40,744 nt of DNA from Thauera sp. GTDB taxonomy: Bacteria > Pseudomonadota > Gammaproteobacteria > Burkholderiales > Rhodocyclaceae. The notes under the pieces were generated by a model. The model was given only the letters and a program-made list of their open reading frames with translations. It was not told the DNA's origin and ran no database searches. How positions within the stretch are numbered: the stretch's first letter is position 1; every line of letters starts with the position of its first letter. A program made the position numbers and the translations under genes. Of this stretch, positions 1 through 8,930 are shown piece by piece. The DNA is taken from the NCBI GenBank assembly GCA_017302295.1, contig JAFLDS010000018.1, positions 29,120-69,863 of the forward strand. The letters are read 5' to 3'.

Positions 1-44
1 GCGGCGCTCATCCGCTCACCCGGTTGAAAAATCGAGACCTGGTT

Positions 45-818
45 TCAGCGCGAAATTCGATAAGCCATCAGACCCAACCACTCGTGCAGCGCATACCAAC
101 CCGCATAGGCCGTGCTCTGGCTCGGCATCAACGTGAGCACGCGGTCGCCCGACTCGTGACTGCCCAGCCAGGCGGTCGGCGCGGGCACCACATCCAGGCC
201 TTGCGCAGCGAATTCCGCCGCGGCGCGGCGCATGTGCGCGGCATGCGTCACGAGCACGATGCGGCTCACGCCTGCAGCTCTGAGCTGCGGCGCCGACAGG
301 CGGGCGTTTTCCCGCGTGTCGCGCGAAGCCGTTTCGACCCAGCGCGGCGTGACGCCGAAATCGTCCGCCAGGCTCTGTTGCATCAGCACCGCCTCGGGCA
401 CTTCGCCGGTCGGCGCGCCTCCGGTCACCAGGATCGGCAGTCCGGTTTCCTTCGCCACACGGGCACCATAGCGCAGCCGCTCCAGCGCCAGGCGGTTGAC
501 CGTCTCGCCGCCGAACTCCGGGGCGTGGTCGCGCTTGCCGGCGCCGAGGATCACGATCGCTTGTGCCGAACGCAGTTCGGCCGGACTGGCCACCGGGTCG
601 GTCTCCAGCCGGTCGAGCAGCAGGCCGACGCTCGGCGGGAAGATCAGCAGGAATTGCAGGCAGACCCCTGCCCAGGACAGCGCAAGCCCGGCGCGTCGGC
701 GGCGCCGAAGCAGGAGCAACCCGGTCGCGATCACGAGCAAGGGCATCAGCGGCGGCAGCAGGGCCGCCCCGACGAGCTTCTTGAGCCAGAAGAGCAATAG
801 CGCGACGTCGATGGCCAT
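45..818 (-). CDS. YdcF/ElyC/SanA-family (DUF218) envelope protein
   Basis: Encodes 257 aa. Two hydrophobic segments (about residues 5-38 and 43-67) precede a DUF218 domain (about 84-235), so the domain probably faces the periplasm. Family motifs are visible: AIVILGAG, then LVTGG, a downstream RENA, and VLVTHAAHMRRA near the C-terminus. E. coli ElyC and SanA of this family affect peptidoglycan and envelope integrity, but the exact biochemical activity is not settled, so I give no gene symbol. The gene is divergent from the DUF2802-fliW pair, with about 100 bp between the starts. It is intact and of normal length for the ElyC-like subgroup. Confidence 0.85.
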   Translation of the reverse strand: MAIDVALLLFWLKKLVGAALLPPLMPLLVIATGLLLLRRRRRAGLALSWAGVCLQFLLIFPPSVGLLLDRLETDPVASPAELRSAQAIVILGAGKRDHAPEFGGETVNRLALERLRYGARVAKETGLPILVTGGAPTGEVPEAVLMQQSLADDFGVTPRWVETASRDTRENARLSAPQLRAAGVSRIVLVTHAAHMRRAAAEFAAQGLDVVPAPTAWLGSHESGDRVLTLMPSQSTAYAGWYALHEWLGLMAYRISR

Positions 819-854
819 CGGTATTTGTGCAGGGTGAAGTCGGCCGCTATTATC

Positions 855-868
855 GATTCAAATGAATC
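855..868. repeat. 14-bp inverted repeat in a divergent intergenic region
   Basis: A perfect 6-2-6 inverted repeat (GATTCA-AA-TGAATC) lies between the divergent starts at 818 (minus) and 921 (plus). A GATAAT hexamer reads on the minus strand next to it (849-854) and could be a -10 box for the minus-strand gene, although no good -35 is seen. It could be an operator; this is inference only. Confidence 0.3.
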
Positions 869-920
869 CGACGATGCTGTCCAAATCCTCTGGCAGGCGA
901 CCGGCCTCGGAGAAGATCGA

Positions 921-1472
921 ATGACGGGGGCGATGGCCGCGCTTGGTGGCTTCGTCCTTGCCGTGCTGATCGCCGCTGGCGCGTGGCTGCTAGCGCGCAA
1001 GGGGCGGCCATTGGTCGGCGGGCCGCCGGCGCAACCGGCGTCACCCCTCGCGCAGCCACCTCTCGAGCGAGCTCAGGTCATTGAGTCGGAGAAGGCCCCG
1101 AGCGAGGCCGAGGCCGACCCGGATGATGGCTTCGACTATGCACCCGAACTGCGACCGCAGCCTGCCGTTGGAGCCACCGAGCGCGATGGCAAGGCGTTCG
1201 AGGAAACTTTTGCCTGGCAGCGGCTGCGCCGCGACCTCGAGATCCTCGAGCACAAGGTCGACGCCCAGCAGCACGTGATCACCGCGCTTCAGGCTGAAGT
1301 CGATGGACTTCGCGAACAGTTGTCCGCCGCATCGTCCCCCCGCGAGGTATCGCCGGAGTACGATGCGGCACTCGTCTATGCGCGGCAGGGCATGGCGGCG
1401 GCCGGAATCGCGGAGCGCTGCGGCATCACGCTGGCCGAAGCCGAACTGGTTTGCGCCATGGCGACAAAGTGA
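921..1472 (+). CDS. DUF2802 domain protein, membrane-anchored
   Basis: Encodes 183 aa. I chose the ATG at 921 because a purine-rich GGAGAAG lies about 8 nt upstream; the frame is open further upstream without a good ribosome site. One N-terminal transmembrane helix (about residues 5-25) is followed by an acidic linker, a predicted coiled coil (about 80-130) and a C-terminal helix-turn-helix-like DUF2802 segment ending in RCGITLAEAELVCAMA. DUF2802 proteins are often encoded beside flagellar or chemotaxis genes, and here fliW follows 26 bp downstream, so a motility link is reasonable. The molecular function is unknown. Confidence 0.7.
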   Translation: MTGAMAALGGFVLAVLIAAGAWLLARKGRPLVGGPPAQPASPLAQPPLERAQVIESEKAPSEAEADPDDGFDYAPELRPQPAVGATERDGKAFEETFAWQRLRRDLEILEHKVDAQQHVITALQAEVDGLREQLSAASSPREVSPEYDAALVYARQGMAAAGIAERCGITLAEAELVCAMATK

Positions 1473-1498
1473 ACGTTCAACAGCAAGGGAGGGTGTCC

Positions 1499-1942
1499 AT
1501 GAAGATCGAAAGTCCCGCTTTTGGCAGTGCCGAGATCGCCGACGACAAGGTGATCGAGTTTCCCGCCGGCCTGCCCGGCTTCGAGCAGAGCCGCCGATTC
1601 GTGCTGGTGCATGCGGAGGGCAGCGATGTCGGCGTCTTCCTGCTGCAATCCGTCGATGATGCAGACGTGGCGTTTTCCGTTGCCGGCCCGGAGCAGCTTG
1701 GCATCACTTATGAATTCAAGCTCAGCGACGAGGAAGTCGAGCTTCTGCAACTCAAGCGGCCCGAGGACGCCCTGGTCGCGGTGATCGTGCGCAAGGAGGA
1801 CGCGCTGGCGGCCAGTCCGGCGACGGCCGGGTTGCGTGCCAACTTCGTTGCGCCGCTGGTGATCAATGCGGCTGCACGCCGCGGCATGCAGAAGGTCATC
1901 AACCGTCTGGGGCGCGAGATCGTCCTGCGTGCCTTGGACTGA
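1499..1942 (+). CDS. fliW: Flagellar assembly factor FliW
   Basis: Encodes 147 aa, the usual FliW length. The start at 1499 has AAGGGAGGG about 7 nt upstream. Recognisable family features are the N-terminal IEFPAGLPGFE motif, the FLLQSVDDADVAF stretch and the conserved NFVAPLVINAAARRGMQ region near the C-terminus. In characterised bacteria FliW binds flagellin and antagonises the RNA-binding regulator CsrA, coupling flagellin level to its translation. No csrA or flagellin gene is in the window. The gene lies just downstream of a DUF2802 gene, probably co-transcribed, and is followed by a strong hairpin. Confidence 0.9.
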   Translation: MKIESPAFGSAEIADDKVIEFPAGLPGFEQSRRFVLVHAEGSDVGVFLLQSVDDADVAFSVAGPEQLGITYEFKLSDEEVELLQLKRPEDALVAVIVRKEDALAASPATAGLRANFVAPLVINAAARRGMQKVINRLGREIVLRALD

Positions 1943-1954
1943 AGGCCGCCCAGT

Positions 1955-1992
1955 CCGTGAAGGTCGGCCACGCGAGTGGGTGACCTTCACGG
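1955..1992. repeat. Long hairpin downstream of fliW
   Basis: A perfect 11-bp inverted repeat (CCGTGAAGGTC / GACCTTCACGG) encloses a second small stem (CCAC-GCGA-GTGG). No T-run follows on the plus strand, so it is not a classical intrinsic terminator. It may stabilise the 3' end of the fliW mRNA or assist termination. Confidence 0.55.
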
Positions 1993-2052
1993 ATGAGACG
2001 GGGCCCGGCCAAGGTTAGAATCCAGCGTCTTTCAACCTCAGAGGATCACTTC

Positions 2053-2433
2053 ATGAGCCGCAGCATCGTATCCACTCCGAACGCCCCGGCCGCCATCGGC
2101 ACATACTCGCAGGCGGTGAAGGCGGGCAACACCGTTTACATCTCCGGGCAGATCGGTCTCGATCCGGCGACGATGCAGATGGCCGACGGCTTCGAGGCGC
2201 AGACCGTACGCGTATTCGAGAACCTGAAGGCGGTCGCCGAGGCTTCCGGCGGCTCGCTGGCCGATGCGGTCAAGCTGACGATCTTCCTCACCGACCTGTC
2301 GAACTTCTCCAAGGTCAACGAGGTGATGGCGCGCTACTTCGCCGAGCCTTACCCCGCGCGTGCGGCGGTGGGTGTGAGGGAGTTGCCGCGCGGTGCGGTG
2401 GTCGAGGCCGACGCCATCCTCGTCCTCGCCTGA
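2053..2433 (+). CDS. ridA: RidA/YjgF/YER057c/UK114 family enamine/imine deaminase
   Basis: Encodes 126 aa, standard for RidA. The start at 2053 has AGAGGA upstream; a longer open frame to 1993 lacks family similarity. The family signature is present: [23 protein letters not shown] near the N-terminus and the C-terminal segment with the substrate-binding Arg ([22 protein letters not shown]). RidA hydrolyses reactive enamine/imine intermediates such as 2-aminoacrylate released by PLP enzymes, protecting other PLP enzymes in the cytoplasm. It is followed by recG about 110 bp downstream in the same direction. Confidence 0.93.
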   Translation: MSRSIVSTPNAPAAIGTYSQAVKAGNTVYISGQIGLDPATMQMADGFEAQTVRVFENLKAVAEASGGSLADAVKLTIFLTDLSNFSKVNEVMARYFAEPYPARAAVGVRELPRGAVVEADAILVLA

Positions 2434-2542
2434 GCCGGCTCGCTGCACCGAACGGGACTGCTCCGCGTCGGGGCGGTCTCGCTCATTTTTGATCCCGGCC
2501 CGAGCTTTGCCGACTCCTTCTTCGATTGTCTCAAGCACTGCC

Positions 2543-4633
2543 GTGCCGCCGCGTGCCGCAGACGCGTCCGTGTCCGGGGCGGCGCTCGGGCCAGTGGCGC
2601 GCGGATGGCCGGGCGTCGGCGCCCAGCTTGCCGGCCGGCTGGCGAAGCTGGACATCCTGCGGCCTGAAGACCTCGTCCTGCACCTGCCCTTGCGCTACGA
2701 GGACGAGACGCGACTGACCGCCATTGCCGTGGCGCGTCCGGGGTTTCCTGCCCAGATCGAGGGCGAGGTGGTGTCCTGCGAGGTCACGCTGCGTCCGCGC
2801 CGGCAACTGGTCGCCCGTGTGCGCGATGCGTCGGGCACCCTGGTCGCGCGCTGGCTCAACTTCTATCCGTCGCAGCAGCAGATGCTTGCCCCGGGCCGTC
2901 GCGTGAGATTGTTCGGCGAGGTGCGTGGCGGCTTTTTCGGCGACGAGATGGTGCATCCGCGCGTGCGCGCGGTGGAGGCAGATGAGGGTCTGCCCGAGGC
3001 GCTGACGCCGGTGTACCCGACCACCGCCGGGCTCGGTCAGGCGACGCTGCGCAAGTTGATCGACCGGACGCTGACCAGCGTCGCGCTCGACGATCCCTTG
3101 CCGCCCGCCGTCTGCGCCCGCCTTGGCCTGCCTGCTTTTGCCGAGGCGGTACGCGCGCTCCACCATCCCGCGCCCGATGCCGACTCCCCGGCGCTCGAGG
3201 ATCGCGAGCACCCGGCCTGGCGGCGCATCAAGTTCGAGGAGCTGCTGGTGCAGCAACTGTCGCTGCGGCGCGCGTACAACGCACGTCGTGCGCGCGGCGC
3301 GGTGTCGCTGCCCGCCCGCAACGAACTCACGGCGGCGATGGCGAGGCAGCTACCGTTCCGCCTCACCGGCGCCCAGGCGCGCGCTGCCGCCGAGATCGCC
3401 GCCGACCTTGCCGCTGCGCACCCGATGCAGCGCCTGCTGCAGGGCGATGTCGGCAGCGGCAAGACCATCGTCGCGGCGCTGGCGATGCTGCAGGCGGCAG
3501 AGAACGGCTACCAGGCCGCGCTGATGGCGCCGACCGAGATCCTCGCCGAGCAGCACTGGAAAAAACTCGTCGCCTGGCTCGAGCCGCTCGGCCTGCAGGT
3601 GGCGTGGCTGTCTGGCAGCCGCAGGAAGCGCGAGCGAGAGGCCGAGCTCGACCGCCTGCGCAGTGGCGAGGTCCTTTTGGCGGTCGGCACGCACGCGCTG
3701 ATCGAGGATCCGGTGAACCTGCCACGGCTTGCGCTGGCCGTGGTCGACGAGCAGCACCGCTTTGGCGTGCGCCAGCGGCTCGCCTTGCGCGAGAAGGGCA
3801 GTGGCGGCCTGCGCCCGCACATGCTGATGATGTCGGCCACGCCGATCCCGCGCACGCTGGCGATGACGCATTACGCCGACCTCGACGTGTCGGTGCTCGA
3901 CGAGTTGCCGCCGGGCCGCACCCCGATCCGCACCAAGCTGGTATCCGATGCGCGACGCGAGGAGGTGATGGGCCGGGTGCGCGAGGCGTGCCGCAAGGGC
4001 CACCAGGCTTACTGGGTGTGCCCGCTGATCGAGGAGTCCGAAGCGCTGCAGTTGCAGACGGCGATCGATACCTTCGAGGCGCTGTCCGCGGCGCTGCCGG
4101 AGCTGCGCGTGGGCCTGCTGCACGGCCGGCTGAAGGCCGACGAGAAGTCGGCGACGATGGCCGCCTTCGCCGCCCACGCGCTGGACGTGCTGGTGGCGAC
4201 CACGGTGATCGAGGTCGGCGTGGATGTGCCCAATGCCAATCTGATGGTGATCGAGCACGCCGAGCGCTTCGGCCTGGCGCAGCTGCACCAGCTGCGCGGC
4301 CGCGTGGGGCGCGGCAGCGCAGAGTCGGTTTGCATCCTGATCTATGCGCAACCCCTGTCCGAAACCGGGCGCGAGCGGCTGAAAGTGATCTACGAGAACA
4401 CCGACGGCTTCGAGATCGCCCGCGCCGACCTGCGCATCCGCGGCCCCGGCGAGTTCGTCGGCGCGCGCCAGAGCGGCTTGCCGCTGCTGCGCTACGCCAG
4501 CCTCGAGGACGATATCGACCTGATCGAGCCGGCACGCGAACTGGCCGAGCAGATGCTGAGCGCCTCGCCGCAGGCGGCTGAACGGCTGATGGCGCGGTGG
4601 CTGGGCGGGCGGGAGGCGCTGTTGCGCGCGTGA
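2543..4633 (+). CDS. recG: ATP-dependent DNA helicase RecG
   Basis: RecG remodels stalled replication forks and branched recombination intermediates. Seen in order: an N-terminal wedge/OB domain, Walker A GDVGSGKT (about residue 300), a DEQH-type motif II (VVDEQHRFG, about 400), the SATPIPRT motif III, and a C-terminal helicase domain with TTVIEVGVDVPNA and QLRGRVGRG (about 570-590). The start is uncertain. The frame is open back to 2393 inside ridA, but that leader has no similarity to RecG. GTG at 2543 gives about 696 aa, close to the usual 690-700; GTG at 2570 is an alternative. Neither has a convincing ribosome-binding site. Confidence 0.93.
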   Translation: MPPRAADASVSGAALGPVARGWPGVGAQLAGRLAKLDILRPEDLVLHLPLRYEDETRLTAIAVARPGFPAQIEGEVVSCEVTLRPRRQLVARVRDASGTLVARWLNFYPSQQQMLAPGRRVRLFGEVRGGFFGDEMVHPRVRAVEADEGLPEALTPVYPTTAGLGQATLRKLIDRTLTSVALDDPLPPAVCARLGLPAFAEAVRALHHPAPDADSPALEDREHPAWRRIKFEELLVQQLSLRRAYNARRARGAVSLPARNELTAAMARQLPFRLTGAQARAAAEIAADLAAAHPMQRLLQGDVGSGKTIVAALAMLQAAENGYQAALMAPTEILAEQHWKKLVAWLEPLGLQVAWLSGSRRKREREAELDRLRSGEVLLAVGTHALIEDPVNLPRLALAVVDEQHRFGVRQRLALREKGSGGLRPHMLMMSATPIPRTLAMTHYADLDVSVLDELPPGRTPIRTKLVSDARREEVMGRVREACRKGHQAYWVCPLIEESEALQLQTAIDTFEALSAALPELRVGLLHGRLKADEKSATMAAFAAHALDVLVATTVIEVGVDVPNANLMVIEHAERFGLAQLHQLRGRVGRGSAESVCILIYAQPLSETGRERLKVIYENTDGFEIARADLRIRGPGEFVGARQSGLPLLRYASLEDDIDLIEPARELAEQMLSASPQAAERLMARWLGGREALLRA

Positions 4634-4673
4634 ACGTAAGGGTGTCGCAGAGCGTGTCGCCTATCCGCGGTTT

Positions 4674-4767
4674 GGCGCGGGGTATTTGTGGAGCGGACGA
4701 GGACTGTCCGAGCACCGAGCGCAGCGAGGGCGAGTTCGGCAGCCCGACGGAACAAATACCCCGCGCC
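4674..4767. repeat. 94-bp element with 16-bp perfect terminal inverted repeat
   Basis: The 16-mer GGCGCGGGGTATTTGT (4674-4689) is repeated in perfect inverted form at 4752-4767. The 62 nt between them hold a second imperfect stem (4701-4713 region against 4734-4745, CCGAGC pairing GTTCGG). It lies 40 bp after the recG stop and before the probable ubiC promoter. As RNA it would form a long hairpin. It could be a transcription insulator or a dispersed intergenic repeat family. No coding potential was recognised in it. Confidence 0.75.
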
Positions 4768-4849
4768 GAACTGCTGCCTTTCGGATGTTCGTTGCGGGTA
4801 GGAGGAACGGAGATGAGCCGAGGAGCCAATGCTCCTGCGTTGCGCTTGC

Positions 4850-4855
4850 TAGAAT
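4850..4855 (+). promoter_or_regulatory. Candidate -10 box for ubiC
   Basis: TAGAAT matches the sigma-70 -10 consensus at five of six positions and lies 25 nt before the ubiC start at 4881. No convincing -35 is seen at 16-18 bp. If transcription starts near 4862, the in-frame ATG at 4854 would be excluded, which supports the ATG at 4881. Confidence 0.35.
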
Positions 4856-4880
4856 GCTGCACCGCAAGTTCAAGTCTCAA

Positions 4881-5450
4881 ATGCGAACCCGCCTTCACCG
4901 AGAAACCTGGTTGACGACGCCACCGCGCGCCGGCGTGCCGCCATTCTTGCGGCCCTGGCTCACCGACCCCGCCTCGCTGACCTCACGCATCCGCGCACGT
5001 TGCAACCGGTTCTCCGTCCGCGTGGTCGAACAGCGCCTCGGCACCGCGCAGCTCGACGAGGCAGCCTTGCTCGGCCTGCACCCCGGCGAGCGCGTGTGGG
5101 TAAGGGAGGTGCTGCTGTTTGCCGACGACCGGCCGGTGGTGTTCGGGCGCTCGCTGCTACCCCGGCGCAACCTGCGCGGCGCCTGGAACCTGTTCCACGG
5201 CATGGGCGCCCGCCCGCTGGGTGCGGCGCTGTTCGCCGATCCGGCGATCAGCCGCTCGCCGCTTACCTGCAAGCGCTTCGGTGCCCGCGATGCGCGTTAT
5301 CATCGGGCCCGTTCCGCGCTCGCGCAGCACGATACGACGGCTTCCATTCCCCGCGAGGTGTGGGCGCGCCGCTCGCTATTCAGCCGGCACGGCCGCGCGC
5401 TGCTGGTGAGCGAATTCTTCCTCCCTGAAATATTCGAACTGCCCCGATGA
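4881..5450 (+). CDS. ubiC: Chorismate pyruvate-lyase UbiC
   Basis: Encodes 189 aa. UbiC converts chorismate to 4-hydroxybenzoate plus pyruvate, the first committed step of ubiquinone synthesis. Family features are the N-terminal [13 protein letters not shown], the [11 protein letters not shown] segment, [16 protein letters not shown] and the C-terminal ARRSLF...LVSEFFLPE, which holds the conserved substrate-binding glutamate region. The ATG at 4881 gives normal length; an ATG at 4854 is possible. Its stop overlaps the ubiA start by 4 bp (ATGA), so the two are probably translationally coupled. Confidence 0.9.
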   Translation: MRTRLHRETWLTTPPRAGVPPFLRPWLTDPASLTSRIRARCNRFSVRVVEQRLGTAQLDEAALLGLHPGERVWVREVLLFADDRPVVFGRSLLPRRNLRGAWNLFHGMGARPLGAALFADPAISRSPLTCKRFGARDARYHRARSALAQHDTTASIPREVWARRSLFSRHGRALLVSEFFLPEIFELPR

Positions 5451-6328
5451 CGAACACGATGACCCTCAGCGACAAGCTTCCGCACTACGCCCGCCTGATG
5501 CGGATCGACAAGCCGATCGGCACCTTGCTGCTGATGTGGCCGACCCTGTGGGCGCTGTGGATCGCCGCCGACGGCTGGCCGCCGCTGCATGTGCTGGCGA
5601 TCTTCACCCTCGGCACCTTCCTCATGCGTTCGGCCGGTTGCGTGATCAACGATTATGCCGATCGCGACTTCGACGGCCATGTCGAGCGCACGAAGAACCG
5701 CCCGCTGGCGACGAAGTCGGTCAGCACCCGCGAAGCCCTGCTGCTGGCGGCAGGCCTGTCGCTGTTGTCCTTCGTGCTGATCCTGCCTTTGAAGCCACTC
5801 GTGATCTGGCTGTCGGTGCCAGCCTTGTTCCTGGCCGCGAGCTACCCCTTCACCAAGCGCTTCTTCGCCATCCCGCAAGCCTACCTGGGCATCGCCTTCG
5901 GCTTCGGCATCCCGATGGGTTTCGCGGCGATCCTCGGCGAGGTGCCGGCTGCAGCCTGGGTCATGCTGCTGGCAAACATCTTCTGGGCCGTGGCCTACGA
6001 CACCGAGTACGCGATGGTCGACCGCCCCGACGACCTCAAGATCGGCATCAAGACCTCGGCGATCACCTTCGGCCGCTTCGACGTCGCCGCGGTGATGCTG
6101 TGCTACGCGGTGGCATTCGGCCTGCTGGCGGCAGTCGGGGTCGCCACCGCGCGCGGCCCGCTGTATTTCGCCGGATTGATCGGCGCCGCGTGCATCGCCG
6201 GCTATCACTACACGCTGATTCGCGGACGCGATCGCGCCCAGTGCTTCAAGGCTTTCCGCCACAACAACTGGGTGGGCGCGGTGATCTTCGCCGGCGTCTT
6301 CCTCGACGACCTGCTGCGCCGCTTCTGA
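5447..6328 (+). CDS. ubiA: 4-hydroxybenzoate polyprenyltransferase UbiA
   Basis: Encodes 293 aa. This integral membrane enzyme attaches the polyprenyl tail to 4-hydroxybenzoate made by UbiC. Both Asp-rich motifs of the UbiA superfamily are present: [20 protein letters not shown] (about residues 70-89) and [19 protein letters not shown] (about 185-203). Around eight to nine hydrophobic helices fill the rest. The start overlaps the ubiC stop in an ATGA, and pyrF follows after 29 bp. The order ubiC-ubiA is conserved in many proteobacteria. Confidence 0.95.
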   Translation: MTNTMTLSDKLPHYARLMRIDKPIGTLLLMWPTLWALWIAADGWPPLHVLAIFTLGTFLMRSAGCVINDYADRDFDGHVERTKNRPLATKSVSTREALLLAAGLSLLSFVLILPLKPLVIWLSVPALFLAASYPFTKRFFAIPQAYLGIAFGFGIPMGFAAILGEVPAAAWVMLLANIFWAVAYDTEYAMVDRPDDLKIGIKTSAITFGRFDVAAVMLCYAVAFGLLAAVGVATARGPLYFAGLIGAACIAGYHYTLIRGRDRAQCFKAFRHNNWVGAVIFAGVFLDDLLRRF

Positions 6329-6357
6329 CGCGACCAGCACTGCAAGGGAATGCCATC

Positions 6358-7182
6358 ATGCACTTCATGACCGCCCTCAAGGCCGCCTGGCAGCAGCGCA
6401 ACAGCTTGCTGTGCGTCGGCCTCGACCCCGATCCGGCCAAGTTTCCCGAGCATCTGAAGGGCAGGCCGGACGCCATCTTCGAGTTCTGCAAGGCCATCGT
6501 CGATGCGACGGCCGACCTCGTGTGCTGCTTCAAGCCGCAGATCGCCTACTTCGCCGCCCAGCGTGCCGAAGACCAGCTCGAGGCGCTGATCGATCACATT
6601 CACGCCGCCCACCCTGCCACCCCGGTGATCCTCGATGCCAAGCGCGGCGACATCGGCAGCACCGCCGAGCAGTACGCCGTCGAGGCCTTCGAGCGCTTCA
6701 GGGCCGACGCGATCACGGTCAATCCCTACATGGGGCGCGACTCGGTCGATCCCTACCTCGCCTATGCGGACAAGGGCGTGATCCTGCTGTGCCGCACCTC
6801 CAACCCGGGCGGCTCCGACCTGCAATTCCTCGAAGTCGACGCGCCTGCGGGCCGCATGAAGCTCTACGAGCACGTCGCCCGCACTGTGGCCGAGGACTGG
6901 AACGCCAGCGGCAACTGCGGCCTCGTGGTCGGCGCCACCTTTCCGGCCGAGATCGCCCGCGTGCGCGAACTGACCGGCGACATGCCGCTGCTGGTGCCGG
7001 GCATCGGCGCCCAGGGCGGCGACATCGCCGCCACGCTGGCAGCCGGGCGCACGGCGAACGGAACCGGGCTGATGATCAACTCTTCCCGCGCCATCCTGTA
7101 CGCCGGCAAGGGTGAGGATTTCGCCGACGCGGCGCGCAAGGTGGCGCTCGACACCCGGGATGCGATCAACGCGCAGCGCTGA
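6358..7182 (+). CDS. pyrF: Orotidine 5'-phosphate decarboxylase (type 2)
   Basis: Encodes 274 aa. PyrF decarboxylates OMP to UMP in the last step of de novo pyrimidine synthesis. The catalytic Asp-x-Lys-x-x-Asp array is visible as [14 protein letters not shown] (D93, K95, D98). N-terminal [14 protein letters not shown] and C-terminal [10 protein letters not shown] complete the family pattern. The length and DAKRGDIG form place it in the longer subfamily also found in mycobacteria, not the roughly 230-aa E. coli type. The start at 6358 has AAGGGA nine nt upstream. Its position between ubiA and ubiD probably reflects co-transcription, not a shared pathway. Confidence 0.94.
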   Translation: MHFMTALKAAWQQRNSLLCVGLDPDPAKFPEHLKGRPDAIFEFCKAIVDATADLVCCFKPQIAYFAAQRAEDQLEALIDHIHAAHPATPVILDAKRGDIGSTAEQYAVEAFERFRADAITVNPYMGRDSVDPYLAYADKGVILLCRTSNPGGSDLQFLEVDAPAGRMKLYEHVARTVAEDWNASGNCGLVVGATFPAEIARVRELTGDMPLLVPGIGAQGGDIAATLAAGRTANGTGLMINSSRAILYAGKGEDFADAARKVALDTRDAINAQR

Positions 7183-7269
7183 GCGCGCACCCGCGAACGT
7201 CGCTGCAACTTCCCGGCAGCGGGCGCGTCAATGCTTGCCCATGCCACGCATCCATCATGAGACGCCTGA

Positions 7270-8760
7270 ATGAAATACGACGACCTGCGCGACTTCATCT
7301 CCCAGCTCGAGGCGCGCGGTGAACTCAAGCGCATTACCGTTCCGGTCGACACCCATCTCGAGATGACCGAGATCGCCGACCGCGTGCTGCGCGCCGGCGG
7401 CCCGGCCTTGCTGTTCGAGAAGCCGGTCACCCGGGGCGTGCCACAGGCGATTCCGGTGCTCGCCAACCTCTTCGGCACGCCGCAGCGGGTGGCGATGGGC
7501 ATGGGCGAGGACGTCGCCGACGGAAACTGGAGCACGCCGCTGCGCGAGGTCGGCAAGCTGCTCGCCTACCTGAAAGAGCCCGAGCCGCCCAAAGGTTTGA
7601 AAGACGCCTGGGAGAAGCTGCCGGTGCTCAAGCAGGTGCTCAACATGGCGCCGAAGGAAGTGCGCTCCGCGCCTTGCCAGCAGGTGGTGTGGGAAGGCCA
7701 GGAGGTCGACCTGGCGAAATTGCCGATCCAGCACTGCTGGCCGGGTGACGCTGCGCCGCTGATCACCTGGGGCCTGGTGGTGACGCGCGGACCGCACAAG
7801 AAGCGGCAGAACCTCGGCATCTACCGCCAGCAGGTGATCGGCCGCAACCGGGTGATCATGCGCTGGCTGGCGCACCGCGGCGGCGCGCTCGACTTCCTCG
7901 AGCACCAGCGTGCGCATCCGGGCGAGCCCTTTCCGGTGTCGGTGGTGCTGGGCTGCGACCCGGCGACCATCCTCGGCGCGGTGACGCCGGTGCCGGACAC
8001 GATCTCGGAATACCAGTTCGCCGGCCTCTTGCGCGGTGCCAAGACCGAGCTGGTGAAGTGCCTCGGCAATGATCTGCAGGTGCCGGCCTCGAGCGAGATC
8101 GTGCTCGAAGGCGCAATCCACCCCAACGACATGGCGCCCGAGGGCCCCTACGGCGATCACACCGGCTACTACAACGAAGTGTCGGACTTCCCCGTATTCA
8201 CCATCGAGCGCATCACCATGCGCCGCGATCCGATCTACCACAGCACCTACACCGGCAAGCCACCCGACGAGCCGGCGATGCTGGGCGTGGCGCTGAACGA
8301 GGTCTTCGTGCCGCTGCTGCAGAAGCAATTCACCGAGATCGTCGACTTCTACCTGCCGCCCGAAGGCTGCTCCTACCGTCTGGCGGTGGTGAGCATCCGC
8401 AAGCAGTACCCGGGCCACGCGAAGCGGGTGATGTTCGGCATCTGGAGCTTCCTGCGCCAGTTCATGTACACCAAGTTCATCATCGTGGTGGACGAGGACG
8501 TGAACATCCGCGACTGGAAGGAAGTGATCTGGGCGCTGACCACCCGCATGGACGCTACCCGCGACACCACCCTGGTCGACAACACGCCGATCGACTACCT
8601 CGACTTCGCCAGCCCGGTTGCTGGCCTGGGCAGCAAGATGGGGCTCGACGCGACCAACAAGTGGCCGGGCGAGACGAATCGCGAGTGGGGCACGCCGATC
8701 GTCATGGACGAGGCGGTCAGGCGCAAGGTCGATGCGATGTGGGGCGAGCTCGGTCTGTAG
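7270..8760 (+). CDS. ubiD: 4-hydroxy-3-polyprenylbenzoate decarboxylase UbiD
   Basis: Encodes 496 aa, normal for UbiD. It removes the carboxyl group from polyprenyl-4-hydroxybenzoate in ubiquinone synthesis, using prenylated FMN supplied by UbiX (no ubiX in the window). Characteristic segments are [20 protein letters not shown] at the N-terminus, [39 protein letters not shown] and [13 protein letters not shown], which carry the cofactor-binding and acidic catalytic residues of the family. The stop codon TAG (8758-8760) is part of a REP-like palindrome that begins at 8757. Confidence 0.95.
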   Translation: MKYDDLRDFISQLEARGELKRITVPVDTHLEMTEIADRVLRAGGPALLFEKPVTRGVPQAIPVLANLFGTPQRVAMGMGEDVADGNWSTPLREVGKLLAYLKEPEPPKGLKDAWEKLPVLKQVLNMAPKEVRSAPCQQVVWEGQEVDLAKLPIQHCWPGDAAPLITWGLVVTRGPHKKRQNLGIYRQQVIGRNRVIMRWLAHRGGALDFLEHQRAHPGEPFPVSVVLGCDPATILGAVTPVPDTISEYQFAGLLRGAKTELVKCLGNDLQVPASSEIVLEGAIHPNDMAPEGPYGDHTGYYNEVSDFPVFTIERITMRRDPIYHSTYTGKPPDEPAMLGVALNEVFVPLLQKQFTEIVDFYLPPEGCSYRLAVVSIRKQYPGHAKRVMFGIWSFLRQFMYTKFIIVVDEDVNIRDWKEVIWALTTRMDATRDTTLVDNTPIDYLDFASPVAGLGSKMGLDATNKWPGETNREWGTPIVMDEAVRRKVDAMWGELGL

Positions 8761-8811
8761 GAGCGCGCTCGAGCTCGGCCGGGCACTATTCGCGCTCGAG
8801 CGCGCTCCTAC
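8757..8811. repeat. REP-like inverted pair after ubiD
   Basis: A GTAGGAGCGCGCTCGAG unit at 8757 and its inverted copy ending CGCGCTCCTAC at 8811 form a hairpin doublet. The same core recurs at 8837, 37174, 37208 and (variant) 39090. The first unit contains the ubiD stop codon. The arrangement fits REP doublets (REPINs) mobilised by RAYT transposases; none is encoded in the window. Confidence 0.8.
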
Positions 8812-8836
8812 GGCAAGCCCACTTCGGTGGTTCCGG

Positions 8837-8858
8837 GTAGGAGCGCGCTCGAGCGCGA
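8837..8858 (+). repeat. Single REP-like unit
   Basis: Contains GTAGGAGCGCGCTCGAGCGC, the third copy of the palindromic unit in the ubiD downstream region, in direct orientation to the first. It lies 72 bp upstream of the next gene. Confidence 0.75.
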
Positions 8859-8930
8859 CGGGTGCATCGAATCGCGGTCAAGCCCACTCCTGCAGGCCAA
8901 ACCCGCTTCTCAATGATCAAAGGAAAACCG

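Noticed and set aside
3363-4898. Long minus-strand frames opposite recG
   Set aside because: Arg/Ala/Pro-rich translation, no recognisable domain, and fully covered by recG coding sequence.
8757-8858. CRISPR array from the repeated GC-rich units after ubiD
   Set aside because: The units are palindromic, in alternating orientation and unevenly spaced, without unique spacers of constant length; REP-like elements explain them.
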